DNA of 15,380 nucleotides, taken from an uncultured Collinsella sp. (GTDB lineage Bacteria; Actinomycetota; Coriobacteriia; Coriobacteriales; Coriobacteriaceae). Of the stretch, positions 1 to 6,976 are shown piece after piece. The DNA is taken from contig CABUVH010000029.1 of assembly GCA_902494935.1 (NCBI GenBank), forward strand, positions 1 to 15,380, read 5' to 3'. Numbering within the stretch: position 1 is the stretch's first letter; each line of letters starts with the position of its first letter. A program made the position numbers and the translations under genes. The notes beneath the pieces were generated by a model that was not told where the DNA came from, searched no databases, and saw only the letters and a list, made by a program, of their open reading frames with translations.

Positions 1-188
1 TAGTGAGCCTCGGCCTCGGGACGCGTCGTGGGAGCCATGACGTTCGCATAGACCTTGTCGCCCAGAATCGGATGGCTGCCGACCTCGAGCTGCGCCGGAT
101 CGTTCTCCTCGAGCCAGTCGATCAGCACGTCGAGGCCCTTGAGCATTCCGCGGTACTCCTCGATATCGCCCAATGCACCGTAAATCAT
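1..188 (-). CDS. YhcH/YjgK/YiaL (DUF386) family protein, copy 1, partial (5' part only)
   Basis: The first 62 codons of a YhcH-family gene start at the ATG at 186-188 and run off the left edge. The visible part is open throughout and nearly identical to the complete copy at 12348-12821: I see four base differences over 188 bases, two of them changing residues (Gln for Lys near residue 38, Tyr for Phe near 47). The family includes EbgC and NanQ/YhcH, cytoplasmic beta-sandwich proteins linked to sugar anomer interconversion; the substrate here is unknown. It lies directly behind a scar of nagA and, further upstream, lacC. In the complete copy the gene also follows nagA, so the linkage is conserved even though this nagA has been lost. 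Whether the gene is intact beyond the edge cannot be seen. Confidence 0.85.
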   Translation of the reverse strand, partial: MIYGALGDIEEYRGMLKGLDVLIDWLEENDPAQLEVGSHPILGDKVYANVMAPTTRPEAEAH

Positions 189-220
189 CTAAATCCCCTC
201 TCGGATCGTTTCTTTGGCGG

Positions 221-353
221 CTACGCGATAAAAGCGTTACCGCCGCTGTTGCCGCCCACATACGTCTCGACCAGGGTAAGGTCGGGATTGAACACGACAA
301 CGTCGGCGTCGCGCCCCGACATAATGCTATCGCACTTGTCGTCGACATGAGCT
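221..353 (-). pseudogene. nagA 3' remnant (C-terminal ~44 codons only)
   Basis: Read on the minus strand this stretch encodes the last ~44 residues of NagA, ending at the TAG at 221-223, and aligns without gaps to 12854-12986 of nagA2. The motif GRDADVVVFNPDLTLVETYV is recognisable. Homology stops abruptly near 353, and the reading frame continues only to the lacC stop codon at 386-388. No start codon with a ribosome binding site is present. Most differences from nagA2 change the protein: Glu to Asp, Gly to Asp, Pro to Ser, Phe to Val, Val to Gly, Thr to Ile and Glu to Ala. That pattern suggests relaxed selection. I read it as the tail of a third nagA removed by deletion or recombination, leaving lacC joined to yhcH. 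Confidence 0.85.
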
Positions 354-385
354 AGCAATCGATGCCGGGGCCGACGCCCAAGCCC

Positions 386-1321
386 TTACAGCTCGGTCAC
401 GACAACGCCGTTGTAGACCTCGTCCCAACGGTCCATGACCAGATGACCAGTCATGGGATCCATGGCGTTGAGCTTGCCGCAGGTGTTGGCGGTACGCAGC
501 ACCGTCTCGTCGTCTGCGCCAGCAGCAATGGCATGCGCGAAGCCTGCGATAGTGGAGTCACCAGAGCCCGTGGCGTTAACGGCAGGGATATCGGGCGTCT
601 TTGCGCGGAACGCACGGCCATTGTGGAAGCCAACGGAGCCGGCAGCGCCCATGGACACGACGACCCAGGGGATATCGGAGAAGCGGGCATCAGAGGCGAG
701 CGCGGCGCGGAGCTCGTCCACATCGTCGGTGGTAAAGCTCGTGCCCAGAAGGCCGTTGATCTCGGTCAGGTTGGGCTTGACCAGCTCGGGCTTAATTTCG
801 GACTTAAGGGCGGCCTCGAGCGAAGCACCCGAGGTATCGAGCAGCACCTTGGCTCCGGCGTTCTCGGCAATGCCCGTGATCTTGGCATAGTAGTCTGCCT
901 CGACACCGCGGGGCAGCGAACCCGAAATGGTGACGACGTCGGCCTTGCCCGCAAGCTCGGTAAACTTGGCGGTAAAGGCATCGAGCTCCTCGGGGGCAAT
1001 TGTCGGGCCGCTCTCGAGCAGCTCAGTCTGGTTGCCGGCGTGGAGGATGTTGAGGCAAATGCGAGTCTCGCCCTTGATGGGCACAAAGTCGTTGTTAATA
1101 CCGTTGGCGTCCATGAGCTCAGCCATGTAGGCGCCCATGTGGCCGCCGAGCAGACCGGTTGCCACAACGTCGTCGCCCAGCTGACCCAGCACACGGGCCA
1201 CGTTGAGGCCCTTGCCGCCGGCGGTCTTTTCGGGCGTCACGCGGTTGACGTCGTCGATAACGAGCTCATCGAGCTGATAGCGCGTATCAACAGACGGGTT
1301 CATCGTAACGGTGAGGATCAT
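386..1321 (-). CDS. lacC: Tagatose-6-phosphate kinase (LacC; PfkB family)
   Basis: This 311-residue protein phosphorylates D-tagatose-6-phosphate to tagatose-1,6-bisphosphate in the cytoplasm. It has the N-terminal MILTVTMNPSVD of the LacC/FruK group, the first PfkB signature TAGGKGLNVARVLGQLG (residues 33-49) and the second signature ATGSGDSTIAGF with the catalytic-base Asp near 255. The region GETRICLNILHAGNQTE matches my memory of staphylococcal LacC better than FruK, and the length is normal. The ATG at 1319-1321 follows AAGGAG with a 7-base spacer. It is the second gene behind lacX, 59 bases apart. In this locus it would take tagatose-6-phosphate from AgaS, or from galactose-6-phosphate. 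The expected next enzyme, LacD-type aldolase, is not in the window. A 1-phosphofructokinase is the main alternative. Confidence 0.88.
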   Translation of the reverse strand: MILTVTMNPSVDTRYQLDELVIDDVNRVTPEKTAGGKGLNVARVLGQLGDDVVATGLLGGHMGAYMAELMDANGINNDFVPIKGETRICLNILHAGNQTELLESGPTIAPEELDAFTAKFTELAGKADVVTISGSLPRGVEADYYAKITGIAENAGAKVLLDTSGASLEAALKSEIKPELVKPNLTEINGLLGTSFTTDDVDELRAALASDARFSDIPWVVVSMGAAGSVGFHNGRAFRAKTPDIPAVNATGSGDSTIAGFAHAIAAGADDETVLRTANTCGKLNAMDPMTGHLVMDRWDEVYNGVVVTEL

Positions 1322-1380
1322 TTTTAGCTCCTTATCTCGCAGGCTCCTTGTGCCTCGCGATACGAGTCGACAAAACGGAA

Positions 1381-2262
1381 TTACAGAATCTCAATCGTGA
1401 ACGAGCGAACGACGGTCTCCTTGGGCTTGGCGACAAGGCAGCCGCGCTTATGCTCAAGCACGTCGTCCTCATCGGAGCAGGTCGAGAGACCGCCCCAAGG
1501 CTCAACCGCCACAAAATCGCCCTCGGGCTTGCTCCACACAATGAGATATGGGAAGCCCTCAAAGCTCAGGCGGACGCCCTTGTCCTCGCCCTTTTTGGAA
1601 AGCGTGACCTGACGGCTCTCGAGCACGTCAAAGATGGTCTCCGCAAAATCGAAGAGCTCGTGCGACAGGGGCAGCGTCTTTCCCACCATGGGGTTCTTGG
1701 AGCGATTGGTCACGTCAATCAAGCCAGTCGAGGGGACGGCAGTGCAAAGCTCAGCAGCCTCGTCCTTCTCAAAGCGCAGCTCGTAGTCCGTATAGGCCTC
1801 GCCCTCATCGAGCGGACACCTAAATCCGGGATGACCGCCGATAAAGAAAGGCATATCCTCGGTGCCCTCGTTGGTCACCTCATAGGAGACGCGCACGGCG
1901 GCGTCCTCGAGCGTATAACGGGCGACAAGCTTAAACGGATACGGATAATTCCTCAGCAATGCAGGGTTGTCCTCCGACGCCAGGCACATCGCCAGCTCGT
2001 TTGCGCTTTGGCTCAACAGCTTCCACTCCTGCTTGCGCGCAAATCCATGGCGGGCGAGCTTCACATGATGCCCGGCAAACGTCATGGCGCTATCATCGCG
2101 CAGGCCTCCGCAAATCGGGAAGCAGACCGGCGCCTGACCGGACCACACTGCGGGGTCACCCTGCCACAAATACTCGCGACCGTCGGCCTCAATCGAGGTA
2201 AACGAGCCGCCAGCCGTGGAAACCTTAATAGAAATCGAATCGTTGGAAAGAGCGTATTCCAT
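1381..2262 (-). CDS. lacX: LacX-type aldose 1-epimerase (mutarotase)
   Basis: This 293-residue protein of the galactose-mutarotase superfamily, LacX subgroup, likely interconverts alpha and beta anomers of galactose-type sugars or sugar phosphates. Visible landmarks are CFPICGGL near residue 47, RHGFARKQEW near 71, GGHPGF with a conserved His near 144, and VEPWGG with the presumed catalytic Glu near 254. The frame stays open to 2340, but the ATG at 2260-2262 is chosen because AAAGGA lies about 7 bases upstream and the family's N-terminus aligns there. It is the first gene of a lacX-lacC pair, divergent from the flavodoxin-like gene. The same pairing with tagatose-pathway genes is known from lactococcal lac operons. 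Its true substrate is not provable from sequence. Confidence 0.85.
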   Translation of the reverse strand: MEYALSNDSISIKVSTAGGSFTSIEADGREYLWQGDPAVWSGQAPVCFPICGGLRDDSAMTFAGHHVKLARHGFARKQEWKLLSQSANELAMCLASEDNPALLRNYPYPFKLVARYTLEDAAVRVSYEVTNEGTEDMPFFIGGHPGFRCPLDEGEAYTDYELRFEKDEAAELCTAVPSTGLIDVTNRSKNPMVGKTLPLSHELFDFAETIFDVLESRQVTLSKKGEDKGVRLSFEGFPYLIVWSKPEGDFVAVEPWGGLSTCSDEDDVLEHKRGCLVAKPKETVVRSFTIEIL

Positions 2263-2420
2263 TACCCATCCTTTCGAACAACTGCTTTTTTTGCTCGCAA
2301 GTACCCGTCTCGGCCCTGACCAAAGGACAAACCCGCACACTCATCGATGTGTCTGGTATCCCAGCCATGCAACGGGGCACCATACAGACATTGATGCAAT
2401 TACAGCTGAAAGGCCTTCTT

Positions 2421-3005
2421 ATGCGAACCATCATCCTCTACGCCTCGCGCCATCACGGCAATACGAAAAAGCTCGTGGACGCTATCGTCGAGGCGCACCC
2501 CGAAATCGATACCCTTGACGTCAAGACGCTCGACAAAAACGAGTACCCCGACCTGCACGAATATCATCTGATCGGCGTCGCTACGGGCATTTATTACTCA
2601 GAGATCGACAAAGATATGGCACGCGTGCTCACGAACGTGCTGCAGCCGCAGGACAAGGTGTTTGGCCTTATGACCTACGGTGGCAAAAACAAGTGGTACG
2701 GCAAGGATATCGATGGTATCTGCCGCATGAGGCAGGCCATCTTTATGGGTGTCTACGGCTGCCCCGGCTTTGATACGTGGGGACCGTTCAAACTCATCGG
2801 CGGTGTCCAAAAGGGGCACCCGGCCGCTGAGGAAATTAGGGGCGCCGTCGACTTCTTCGACAAGATCGAAGACGAGTATGGCGACATCATCGTCGAAGAG
2901 TACGCCAAGCGCGAGAAGCGCCTAGCATACGAGAAGGAGCATCCTGCAGGAGGCCTGGCGGCCGGCGTCAAGCGCACGGCAAAGAAGATCGCTAACAAGC
3001 TGTAA
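2421..3005 (+). CDS. Flavodoxin-like (FMN-binding) protein
   Basis: This is the only convincing plus-strand gene, encoding 194 residues. The N-terminus MRTIILYASRHHGNTKKL is a beta strand followed by an FMN-phosphate loop (Ser9 to Thr15, S-R-H-H-G-N-T), typical of flavodoxin-fold proteins. The middle carries an alternating alpha/beta pattern and a glycine/tyrosine-rich loop, FGLMTYGGKNKWYGKD. The C-terminal ~35 residues are lysine-, glutamate- and alanine-rich and extend past the core fold. The ATG at 2421 is chosen because AAAGG sits 8 bases upstream and the fold starts there; the frame opens earlier at 2349. It is probably an electron carrier or small flavoprotein. It has no obvious role in the sugar pathway and interrupts the minus-strand genes. 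A strong terminator follows. Confidence 0.85.
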   Translation: MRTIILYASRHHGNTKKLVDAIVEAHPEIDTLDVKTLDKNEYPDLHEYHLIGVATGIYYSEIDKDMARVLTNVLQPQDKVFGLMTYGGKNKWYGKDIDGICRMRQAIFMGVYGCPGFDTWGPFKLIGGVQKGHPAAEEIRGAVDFFDKIEDEYGDIIVEEYAKREKRLAYEKEHPAGGLAAGVKRTAKKIANKL

Positions 3006-3036
3006 CTGTTAAGGTGCTTTTGAGCGTTTAACCCAT

Positions 3037-3075
3037 ACGGCGGGTCCGAGCAGATTCGAGCCCGCCGTCTTTTTC
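3037..3075 (+). terminator. Intrinsic terminator of the flavodoxin-like gene
   Basis: An 8-bp perfect stem, ACGGCGGG at 3037-3044 pairing with CCCGCCGT at 3061-3068, encloses a 16-base loop and is followed by CTTTTTC on the plus strand. It lies 31 bases after the flavodoxin-like stop and just before the nagA1 stop. On the minus strand there is no T-tract after the stem, so it serves the plus strand. Confidence 0.85.
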
Positions 3076-3080
3076 TATCG

Positions 3081-4250
3081 TTACTCGGTAAAGGCGTTGC
3101 CGACGCTCTGGCCGCCAACGTACGTCTCGACGAGGGTGAGCTCATGGTCGAACACGACAAAGTCGGCGTCGCGACCCGGCATGATGCTGCCGCACTTATC
3201 CTCGATGTGCGCAGAGCGAGCCGGCACCTCAGTTGCCATGCGAATGGCGATATCGGCGCTGGCGATGCCCCAGTCGACGATGTTCTTGACGCCCTGGGCA
3301 AGCGTGAGCACCGAACCGGCAATGCTCTTGCCGTCGGCGAGCCAGCACAGGTTGTCCTTCATGATGACGTCCATGCCGCCGCTGGTGTAGCTGCCCTCGG
3401 GCATGCCGCCGCAGCCAAGGCAGTCGGTGATGAGCACCGTGTGCTGCCAGCCCTTGGCCTGCAGCAGCGCCTTGATGGCAGCAGGGTTTACGTGTTTGCC
3501 GTCACAGATGATCTCGGCGTAGGTCTCGGGCGTGGACATGGCAGCGCCCACGACGCCGGGCTCACGGTGATGCAGCCCGCGCTGGCCGTTATAGGTGTGC
3601 GTAAAGCAGCTGGCACCGGCGTTGATGGCGGCGATGCACTCATCGTAGGTGGCGTCGGAGTGACCGATACTGGTCACCACACCCTTAGCGTTCAGAGCAG
3701 CCGCATAAGCAGCGGCACCGTCGCGCTCGGCCGCCATGGCGCTCTTGACGATGCGGCCGCCGGCAGCCTCCTGCCACTGATCGAAGATCTCCTCGGAGGG
3801 ATCGATGAGGTAAGCGGGGTTCTGCGCGCCCACGTGCTTCATGGTAAAGAAGGGGCCCTCCAGGTAGATGCCCTGAATGCGGGCACCGCAGAAGTCGGGG
3901 CCGCGACCCTCGTCCGCCTGAGCGATGGCGGCGCAGGCGTCCTTGATCTGCTCGACGCCATCGGTGAACGTCGTGGGCAGCCAGCTGGTGGTACCGCGAC
4001 GGGCGAGCTCGGTCGAGCTGATATCGATGCCCTCGGGATCATTATCGGTAGTTGAGTGGTTGTAGAAGCCATGGATGTGAGTATCGACCATACCCGGTGC
4101 GATCCACGACCCCGTGTAGTCCTTAATCTCGCAAGAGGGCTCGTCGGCCTGCCAGGCGCTAAAGACGCCATCCTCGACCATAAGATAGCCGCCCAGTTGC
4201 GGGCCTGCCGGCAAGAAGAACTTGTCAGCCTTAATTGCGTACGTGCTCAT
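3081..4250 (-). CDS. nagA: N-acetylhexosamine-6-phosphate deacetylase, copy 1
   Basis: This 389-residue cytoplasmic amidohydrolase removes acetate from GlcNAc-6-phosphate or, in this context, GalNAc-6-phosphate (AgaA activity). The metal-site motifs are complete: DTHIHGF (His58, His60), YLEGPFF (Glu131), GHSDAT (His197), THTYNGQ (His218) and ITDCLGCGG with the catalytic Asp near 276. The ATG at 4248-4250 is chosen over the in-frame GTG at 4256 because AGGAG is placed 5 bases upstream and nagA2 starts with the same MSTYAIK. It differs from nagA2 by about 27 residues. It lies downstream of agaS but is separated from it by a strong terminator, so it probably has its own promoter. GlcNAc versus GalNAc specificity cannot be read from the sequence. 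Confidence 0.9.
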   Translation of the reverse strand: MSTYAIKADKFFLPAGPQLGGYLMVEDGVFSAWQADEPSCEIKDYTGSWIAPGMVDTHIHGFYNHSTTDNDPEGIDISSTELARRGTTSWLPTTFTDGVEQIKDACAAIAQADEGRGPDFCGARIQGIYLEGPFFTMKHVGAQNPAYLIDPSEEIFDQWQEAAGGRIVKSAMAAERDGAAAYAAALNAKGVVTSIGHSDATYDECIAAINAGASCFTHTYNGQRGLHHREPGVVGAAMSTPETYAEIICDGKHVNPAAIKALLQAKGWQHTVLITDCLGCGGMPEGSYTSGGMDVIMKDNLCWLADGKSIAGSVLTLAQGVKNIVDWGIASADIAIRMATEVPARSAHIEDKCGSIMPGRDADFVVFDHELTLVETYVGGQSVGNAFTE

Positions 4251-4288
4251 ATGCACTCCTTGCTTCTAAAGCAGTTGACTGTGGTGAT

Positions 4289-4316
4289 GCTATACCCAGC
4301 TCAGGTAAAACAAAAA
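4289..4316 (-). promoter_or_regulatory. Weak candidate promoter of nagA1
   Basis: On the minus strand TTTTTG (4311-4316) and TATAGC (4289-4294) are 16 bases apart, about 40 bases before the nagA1 start. The -35-like element overlaps the U-tract of the preceding terminator. The match is poor. I list it because the terminator implies that nagA1 needs a start of its own. Confidence 0.3.
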
Positions 4317-4349
4317 GCGCCCGTCCGCCGTTATGAGCGGACGGGCGCC
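4312..4349 (-). terminator. Intrinsic terminator between agaS and nagA1
   Basis: On the minus strand a perfect 12-bp GC-rich stem (4337-4348 pairing with 4317-4328, sequence GCGCCCGTCCGC on one arm) with an 8-base loop is followed by TTTTTGTTTT. It lies 17 bases after the agaS stop. It should end most agaS transcripts before nagA1. Confidence 0.92.
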
Positions 4350-4366
4350 CTTACAGAGGGACGCGA

Positions 4367-5533
4367 TTAAGCGGTGAAGGGGTGAATCGTCACGCCCTTG
4401 ACCACGCGGTTGACCGTGCCGGTGGGGCTCGGCGTATCGGGCGTGTTGCCCACGCGCACGGAGTTGAGCAGGCTGATGGCCTGGGCAAACATCACGAACG
4501 GCAGAGCGAGGTAGCCCTCGGGAAGCGCTTCGTAGCCCTTAAAGGTGAAGGACTCACCCTCATAGACGGTAGCACCTTCCTGCTGAACGGCGATGGTGTG
4601 CTGAGCGATTTCGTCGCCACCGATCTCGTTGAGGATGTCGATGTCGTACTGACGGGTGTAGGCGTCGTTGTTGACGAACACGAAGACGAGCGTCTTATCG
4701 TCGACGAAGGACTTGGGTCCGTGACGATAGCCCATGGAGGTGTCGTAGGAAGTAGCGACCAGACCGTGAGCGAGCTCGAGGATCTTGAGCTGGCTCTCCT
4801 GGGCAAGGCCACCAAAGGAGCCAGAACCCAAGTAGGTCACGCGGTTGAAGTCGCCAGCCAGGTAATCGGCGATCTCGGGCTCACGGGAGATGACCTCCTC
4901 GCCCATCTTGGCGATGGTCTCGACCCACTCGGCCTTCTGCTCGTCAGAGGCAGTGTCGAAAATAAGGGTGGAGAGCAGGGTCATGCAGGAATAAGAGCCA
5001 GTCATGGCGAAGCCCTTGTCGTTGGCGCGCGGAATGAGCAGCGTCAGCGCATTGGGATCATCGGCAGACTCGACGGCGAGCTTGCCCTCAGGAGCGCAGG
5101 TGATGTTGAGGAACTTGACGTTGTGGACGAGCTCCTTGGCAACGGCAACGGCGGCAAGGCTCTCAGGGCTGTTGCCAGAGCGGGCAAAGGAAACCACGAG
5201 CGTGGGATCCTCGGCTCGCAGGAAGTCGCGCGGGGCGCTCACGATGTCGGTCGTGGCGATGGGCTTAAAGTCGTAGAGATCAGTGTTGCCAGCGTGACGC
5301 AGGTACGGGGCGCAGGTATCGCCAACGTAGTCGGACGTACCGGCACCGGTGAAGACAACGGACAGACGACCCTCGCCCATAGCGCGAGCCTCGGCCAGGA
5401 AGGCCTCGATGGCCTCCTTGTTCTCGCGATAGATGTCGAGCGTATCACGCCAAAGCTCGGGCTGCTGAGCAATCTCGGCCGTGGTGATCTGGGCGCCGAG
5501 CTCGGTGAGCTCCTCGACACTCTTCTCGAACAT
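4367..5533 (-). CDS. agaS: Galactosamine-6-phosphate deaminase/isomerase AgaS (SIS family)
   Basis: This 388-residue protein has two sugar-isomerase (SIS) domains and should convert galactosamine-6-phosphate to tagatose-6-phosphate plus ammonia. Recognisable parts are FTGAGTSDYVGDT (residues 61-73), the phosphate-binding SFARSGNSPES (115-125), a second SIS half with YLGSGSFGGLAQES, and the AgaS-typical SYDTSMGYRHGPKSFVDD. The frame is open to 5581, but the ATG at 5531-5533 has AGAGG about 8 bases upstream and matches the usual N-terminus. A good promoter precedes it, separating it from gntR1, and a strong terminator follows. AgaS links NagA, upstream in the pathway, to LacC downstream. The homologous role in Lactobacillus casei is GnbE. 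Confidence 0.92.
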   Translation of the reverse strand: MFEKSVEELTELGAQITTAEIAQQPELWRDTLDIYRENKEAIEAFLAEARAMGEGRLSVVFTGAGTSDYVGDTCAPYLRHAGNTDLYDFKPIATTDIVSAPRDFLRAEDPTLVVSFARSGNSPESLAAVAVAKELVHNVKFLNITCAPEGKLAVESADDPNALTLLIPRANDKGFAMTGSYSCMTLLSTLIFDTASDEQKAEWVETIAKMGEEVISREPEIADYLAGDFNRVTYLGSGSFGGLAQESQLKILELAHGLVATSYDTSMGYRHGPKSFVDDKTLVFVFVNNDAYTRQYDIDILNEIGGDEIAQHTIAVQQEGATVYEGESFTFKGYEALPEGYLALPFVMFAQAISLLNSVRVGNTPDTPSPTGTVNRVVKGVTIHPFTA

Positions 5534-5564
5534 TTCTAATACCTCTTTCTTTACTAAATTTTCT

Positions 5565-5594
5565 GATATACAAAGACTCAACCTGAAAAGTCAA
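5565..5594 (-). promoter_or_regulatory. Promoter of agaS
   Basis: On the minus strand TTGACT (5589-5594) and TATATC (5565-5570) are separated by 18 bases in an AT-rich stretch. The -10 element is about 30 bases before the agaS ATG. No TGGT-N4-ACCA operator is present here, so agaS may be controlled differently from the bga operon. Confidence 0.65.
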
Positions 5595-5644
5595 ATCGAG
5601 TAGTAGTCATAGACTGTTTTTCTTTCGTTAGCACTCGTATCCGA

Positions 5645-6379
5645 TCACACAGTATCTCGATAGTGAGAGATTCTGTACTTGAACTTGTCCGCGCGAGCCA
5701 CCGAAAGCGTGAACTCGACAACATCATTTTGGGTGTTGTGAGTAGTTCGAACTATGTCCAGAACTGGCGCACCCTCACTAATACCTAGAAGCCGAGCGTC
5801 ACATGGACGTGCTATACCCGCAGAGAACTCCTCATCCGCTACTCGAATTTTCTGCTGATAATCCTGCTCAATGACATCGTAAAGGGGCTTTTGTTCGAGT
5901 AGAGGACGCTTGAGTGAAATAAAGAGCCTTGCTGGAAGATAGCTACGCTCAACCATCATAGGTATACCATCTGCCATTCGTAAACGTTTGAGTTTTAATA
6001 TCTTTTCACCCAAATGAATCCCCATTTGCATCGAGAGCGTTTTATCTGCTTCCATTTCACAGAACTCTAAGATGGTTGTTTCTGGCAGCCGGCCCATCGC
6101 TTTCATCTGTTCAGTAAAACTGTACGATTGGGTAAGATTTGTTGCTTGATCTAGTCGATCGGCAACAAACGTACCGCGACCTTGTTTTCGCACAATCCGA
6201 CCAAGATACTCAAGTTCCTGAATTGCAAGCCGGACAGTCGACCGCGAAAGCCCGAAACGTTCGGCAAGCTCACGTTCGGACGGAATCAAATCACCTGGCT
6301 GATATTCATGATCAATTTTTTCGATCAGAATATCTACGAGCTGGTCATATAGCGGTTGTCTGTGCCTCGTGCACGTCAT
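5645..6379 (-). CDS. GntR/HutC-family regulator, paralogue 1
   Basis: This 244-residue transcription factor has an N-terminal winged helix-turn-helix (GDLIPSERELAERFGLSRST, then TVRLAIQELEYLG) and a C-terminal UTRA effector domain (from about residue 80, including YSFTEQMKAMGR and MVERSYLP). HutC-type proteins of this kind often bind amino-sugar phosphates; NagR/YvoA and GnbR are examples. The ATG at 6377-6379 is preferred because GGAG lies 6 bases upstream; an in-frame GTG at 6391 would add four residues. It follows PTS IIA by 87 bases and may be co-transcribed with it. It is clearly paralogous to the regulator at 14167-14898, although its HTH region differs at several positions. Its target is unknown; agaS just downstream is a candidate. 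Confidence 0.9.
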   Translation of the reverse strand: MTCTRHRQPLYDQLVDILIEKIDHEYQPGDLIPSERELAERFGLSRSTVRLAIQELEYLGRIVRKQGRGTFVADRLDQATNLTQSYSFTEQMKAMGRLPETTILEFCEMEADKTLSMQMGIHLGEKILKLKRLRMADGIPMMVERSYLPARLFISLKRPLLEQKPLYDVIEQDYQQKIRVADEEFSAGIARPCDARLLGISEGAPVLDIVRTTHNTQNDVVEFTLSVARADKFKYRISHYRDTV

Positions 6380-6466
6380 GATATTCTCCACGTAATGAGC
6401 AATTGACCAATACTTCAGCCTTCAGGTAACGCACCAACATGTCCAATAAATGGGCTAATAGCGACA

Positions 6467-6895
6467 CTACATCTCATCGTCTTCGTCAATGTCAGCACTC
6501 TCGAGTTTCTTGAGATCGACTCCCTCACGACCAACGACCCGTGCGCGTTCGGCAAGTTCATCAAGCGTTGGGTCTCCAAACGCACGCGTCATAACGAGCT
6601 CCACCAACATAGGTAGATTTGTTCCGGTGACAACGGTCACGTTATCGAGCTCAGTCGTCATTGGGATAGCTTGATTGAACGGAGTACCGCCAAGCAAATC
6701 AACAAACACCAATACGCCATCACAAGCTTGACGCATCTTGGCAATGCAGGTTCGCAAATCATCACCAAAAGTAACCGCCTCCGAGCCCGCAAAAGGAACT
6801 ACCTCAAAAATAGGCTGTTCGCCGGCGACCATATCCACAGCGCTTTTCAAACCAGGTGCAAACTGACCGTGACCAGTTAGTACAAATCCAATCAT
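6467..6895 (-). CDS. PTS mannose/fructose/sorbose-family IIA component (AgaF/GnbA-like)
   Basis: This 142-residue soluble phosphocarrier receives phosphate from HPr and passes it to IIB. The phosphorylated His is His9 in MIGFVLTGHGQFAPGL, and the second hallmark, FVDLLGGTPFN, is present. The C-terminus ends in an acidic tail, DIDEDDEM. The length is typical for a stand-alone IIA of this family. The ATG at 6893-6895 follows AAAGG by about 9 bases. It belongs functionally with IIB, IIC and IID upstream, but the helical-repeat gene and a terminator separate it from them. Substrate assignment (GalNAc, galacto-N-biose or lacto-N-biose) rests on the neighbourhood only. Confidence 0.92.
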   Translation of the reverse strand: MIGFVLTGHGQFAPGLKSAVDMVAGEQPIFEVVPFAGSEAVTFGDDLRTCIAKMRQACDGVLVFVDLLGGTPFNQAIPMTTELDNVTVVTGTNLPMLVELVMTRAFGDPTLDELAERARVVGREGVDLKKLESADIDEDDEM

Positions 6896-6976
6896 TCTAT
6901 CTACCTTTCTACCGTTCGCTTTCTCTAGCCAAAGAACCCCTCAAAAGGGCTCTTACGACCACTGCATCATTAAAGT

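Larger units (their letters stand above)
1..353. repeat. Dispersed direct repeat, left copy (pairs with 12634-12986)
   Basis: Bases 1-353 align without gaps to 12634-12986 at a constant offset of 12633. The yhcH portion (1-188) differs at about 4 positions, and the rest, mainly the nagA tail, at about 19 of 167 positions (counted by eye). The two copies lie in the same orientation, so homologous recombination between them could delete or amplify the whole island. Confidence 0.88.

Noticed and set aside
362..1327. A 321-codon plus-strand open frame opposite lacC
   Set aside because: It mirrors lacC on the other strand, has no recognisable motif or ribosome binding site, and its composition is the usual shadow of a GC-rich gene.
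1348..2319. A 323-codon plus-strand open frame opposite lacX
   Set aside because: It lies antisense to a clear mutarotase gene and has no family resemblance.
2361..2372. CTGGTATCCCAG dyad in the lacX/flavodoxin gap as another GntR operator
   Set aside because: Its half-sites are two bases closer than in TGGT-N4-ACCA, so it does not match the two better candidates.
2346..2420. In-frame N-terminal extension of the flavodoxin-like protein
   Set aside because: The extra residues do not fit the fold, and the ATG at 2421 has a good ribosome binding site.
4382..5539. A 385-codon plus-strand open frame opposite agaS
   Set aside because: It covers almost exactly the agaS span, has the low-complexity Gly/Leu/Val/Asp-rich pattern of an antisense frame, and has no plausible start signal.
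6930..6956. Short hairpin between the helical-repeat gene and IIA as a terminator
   Set aside because: The stem is only about 6 bp with a G-U pair and lacks a proper T-tract.
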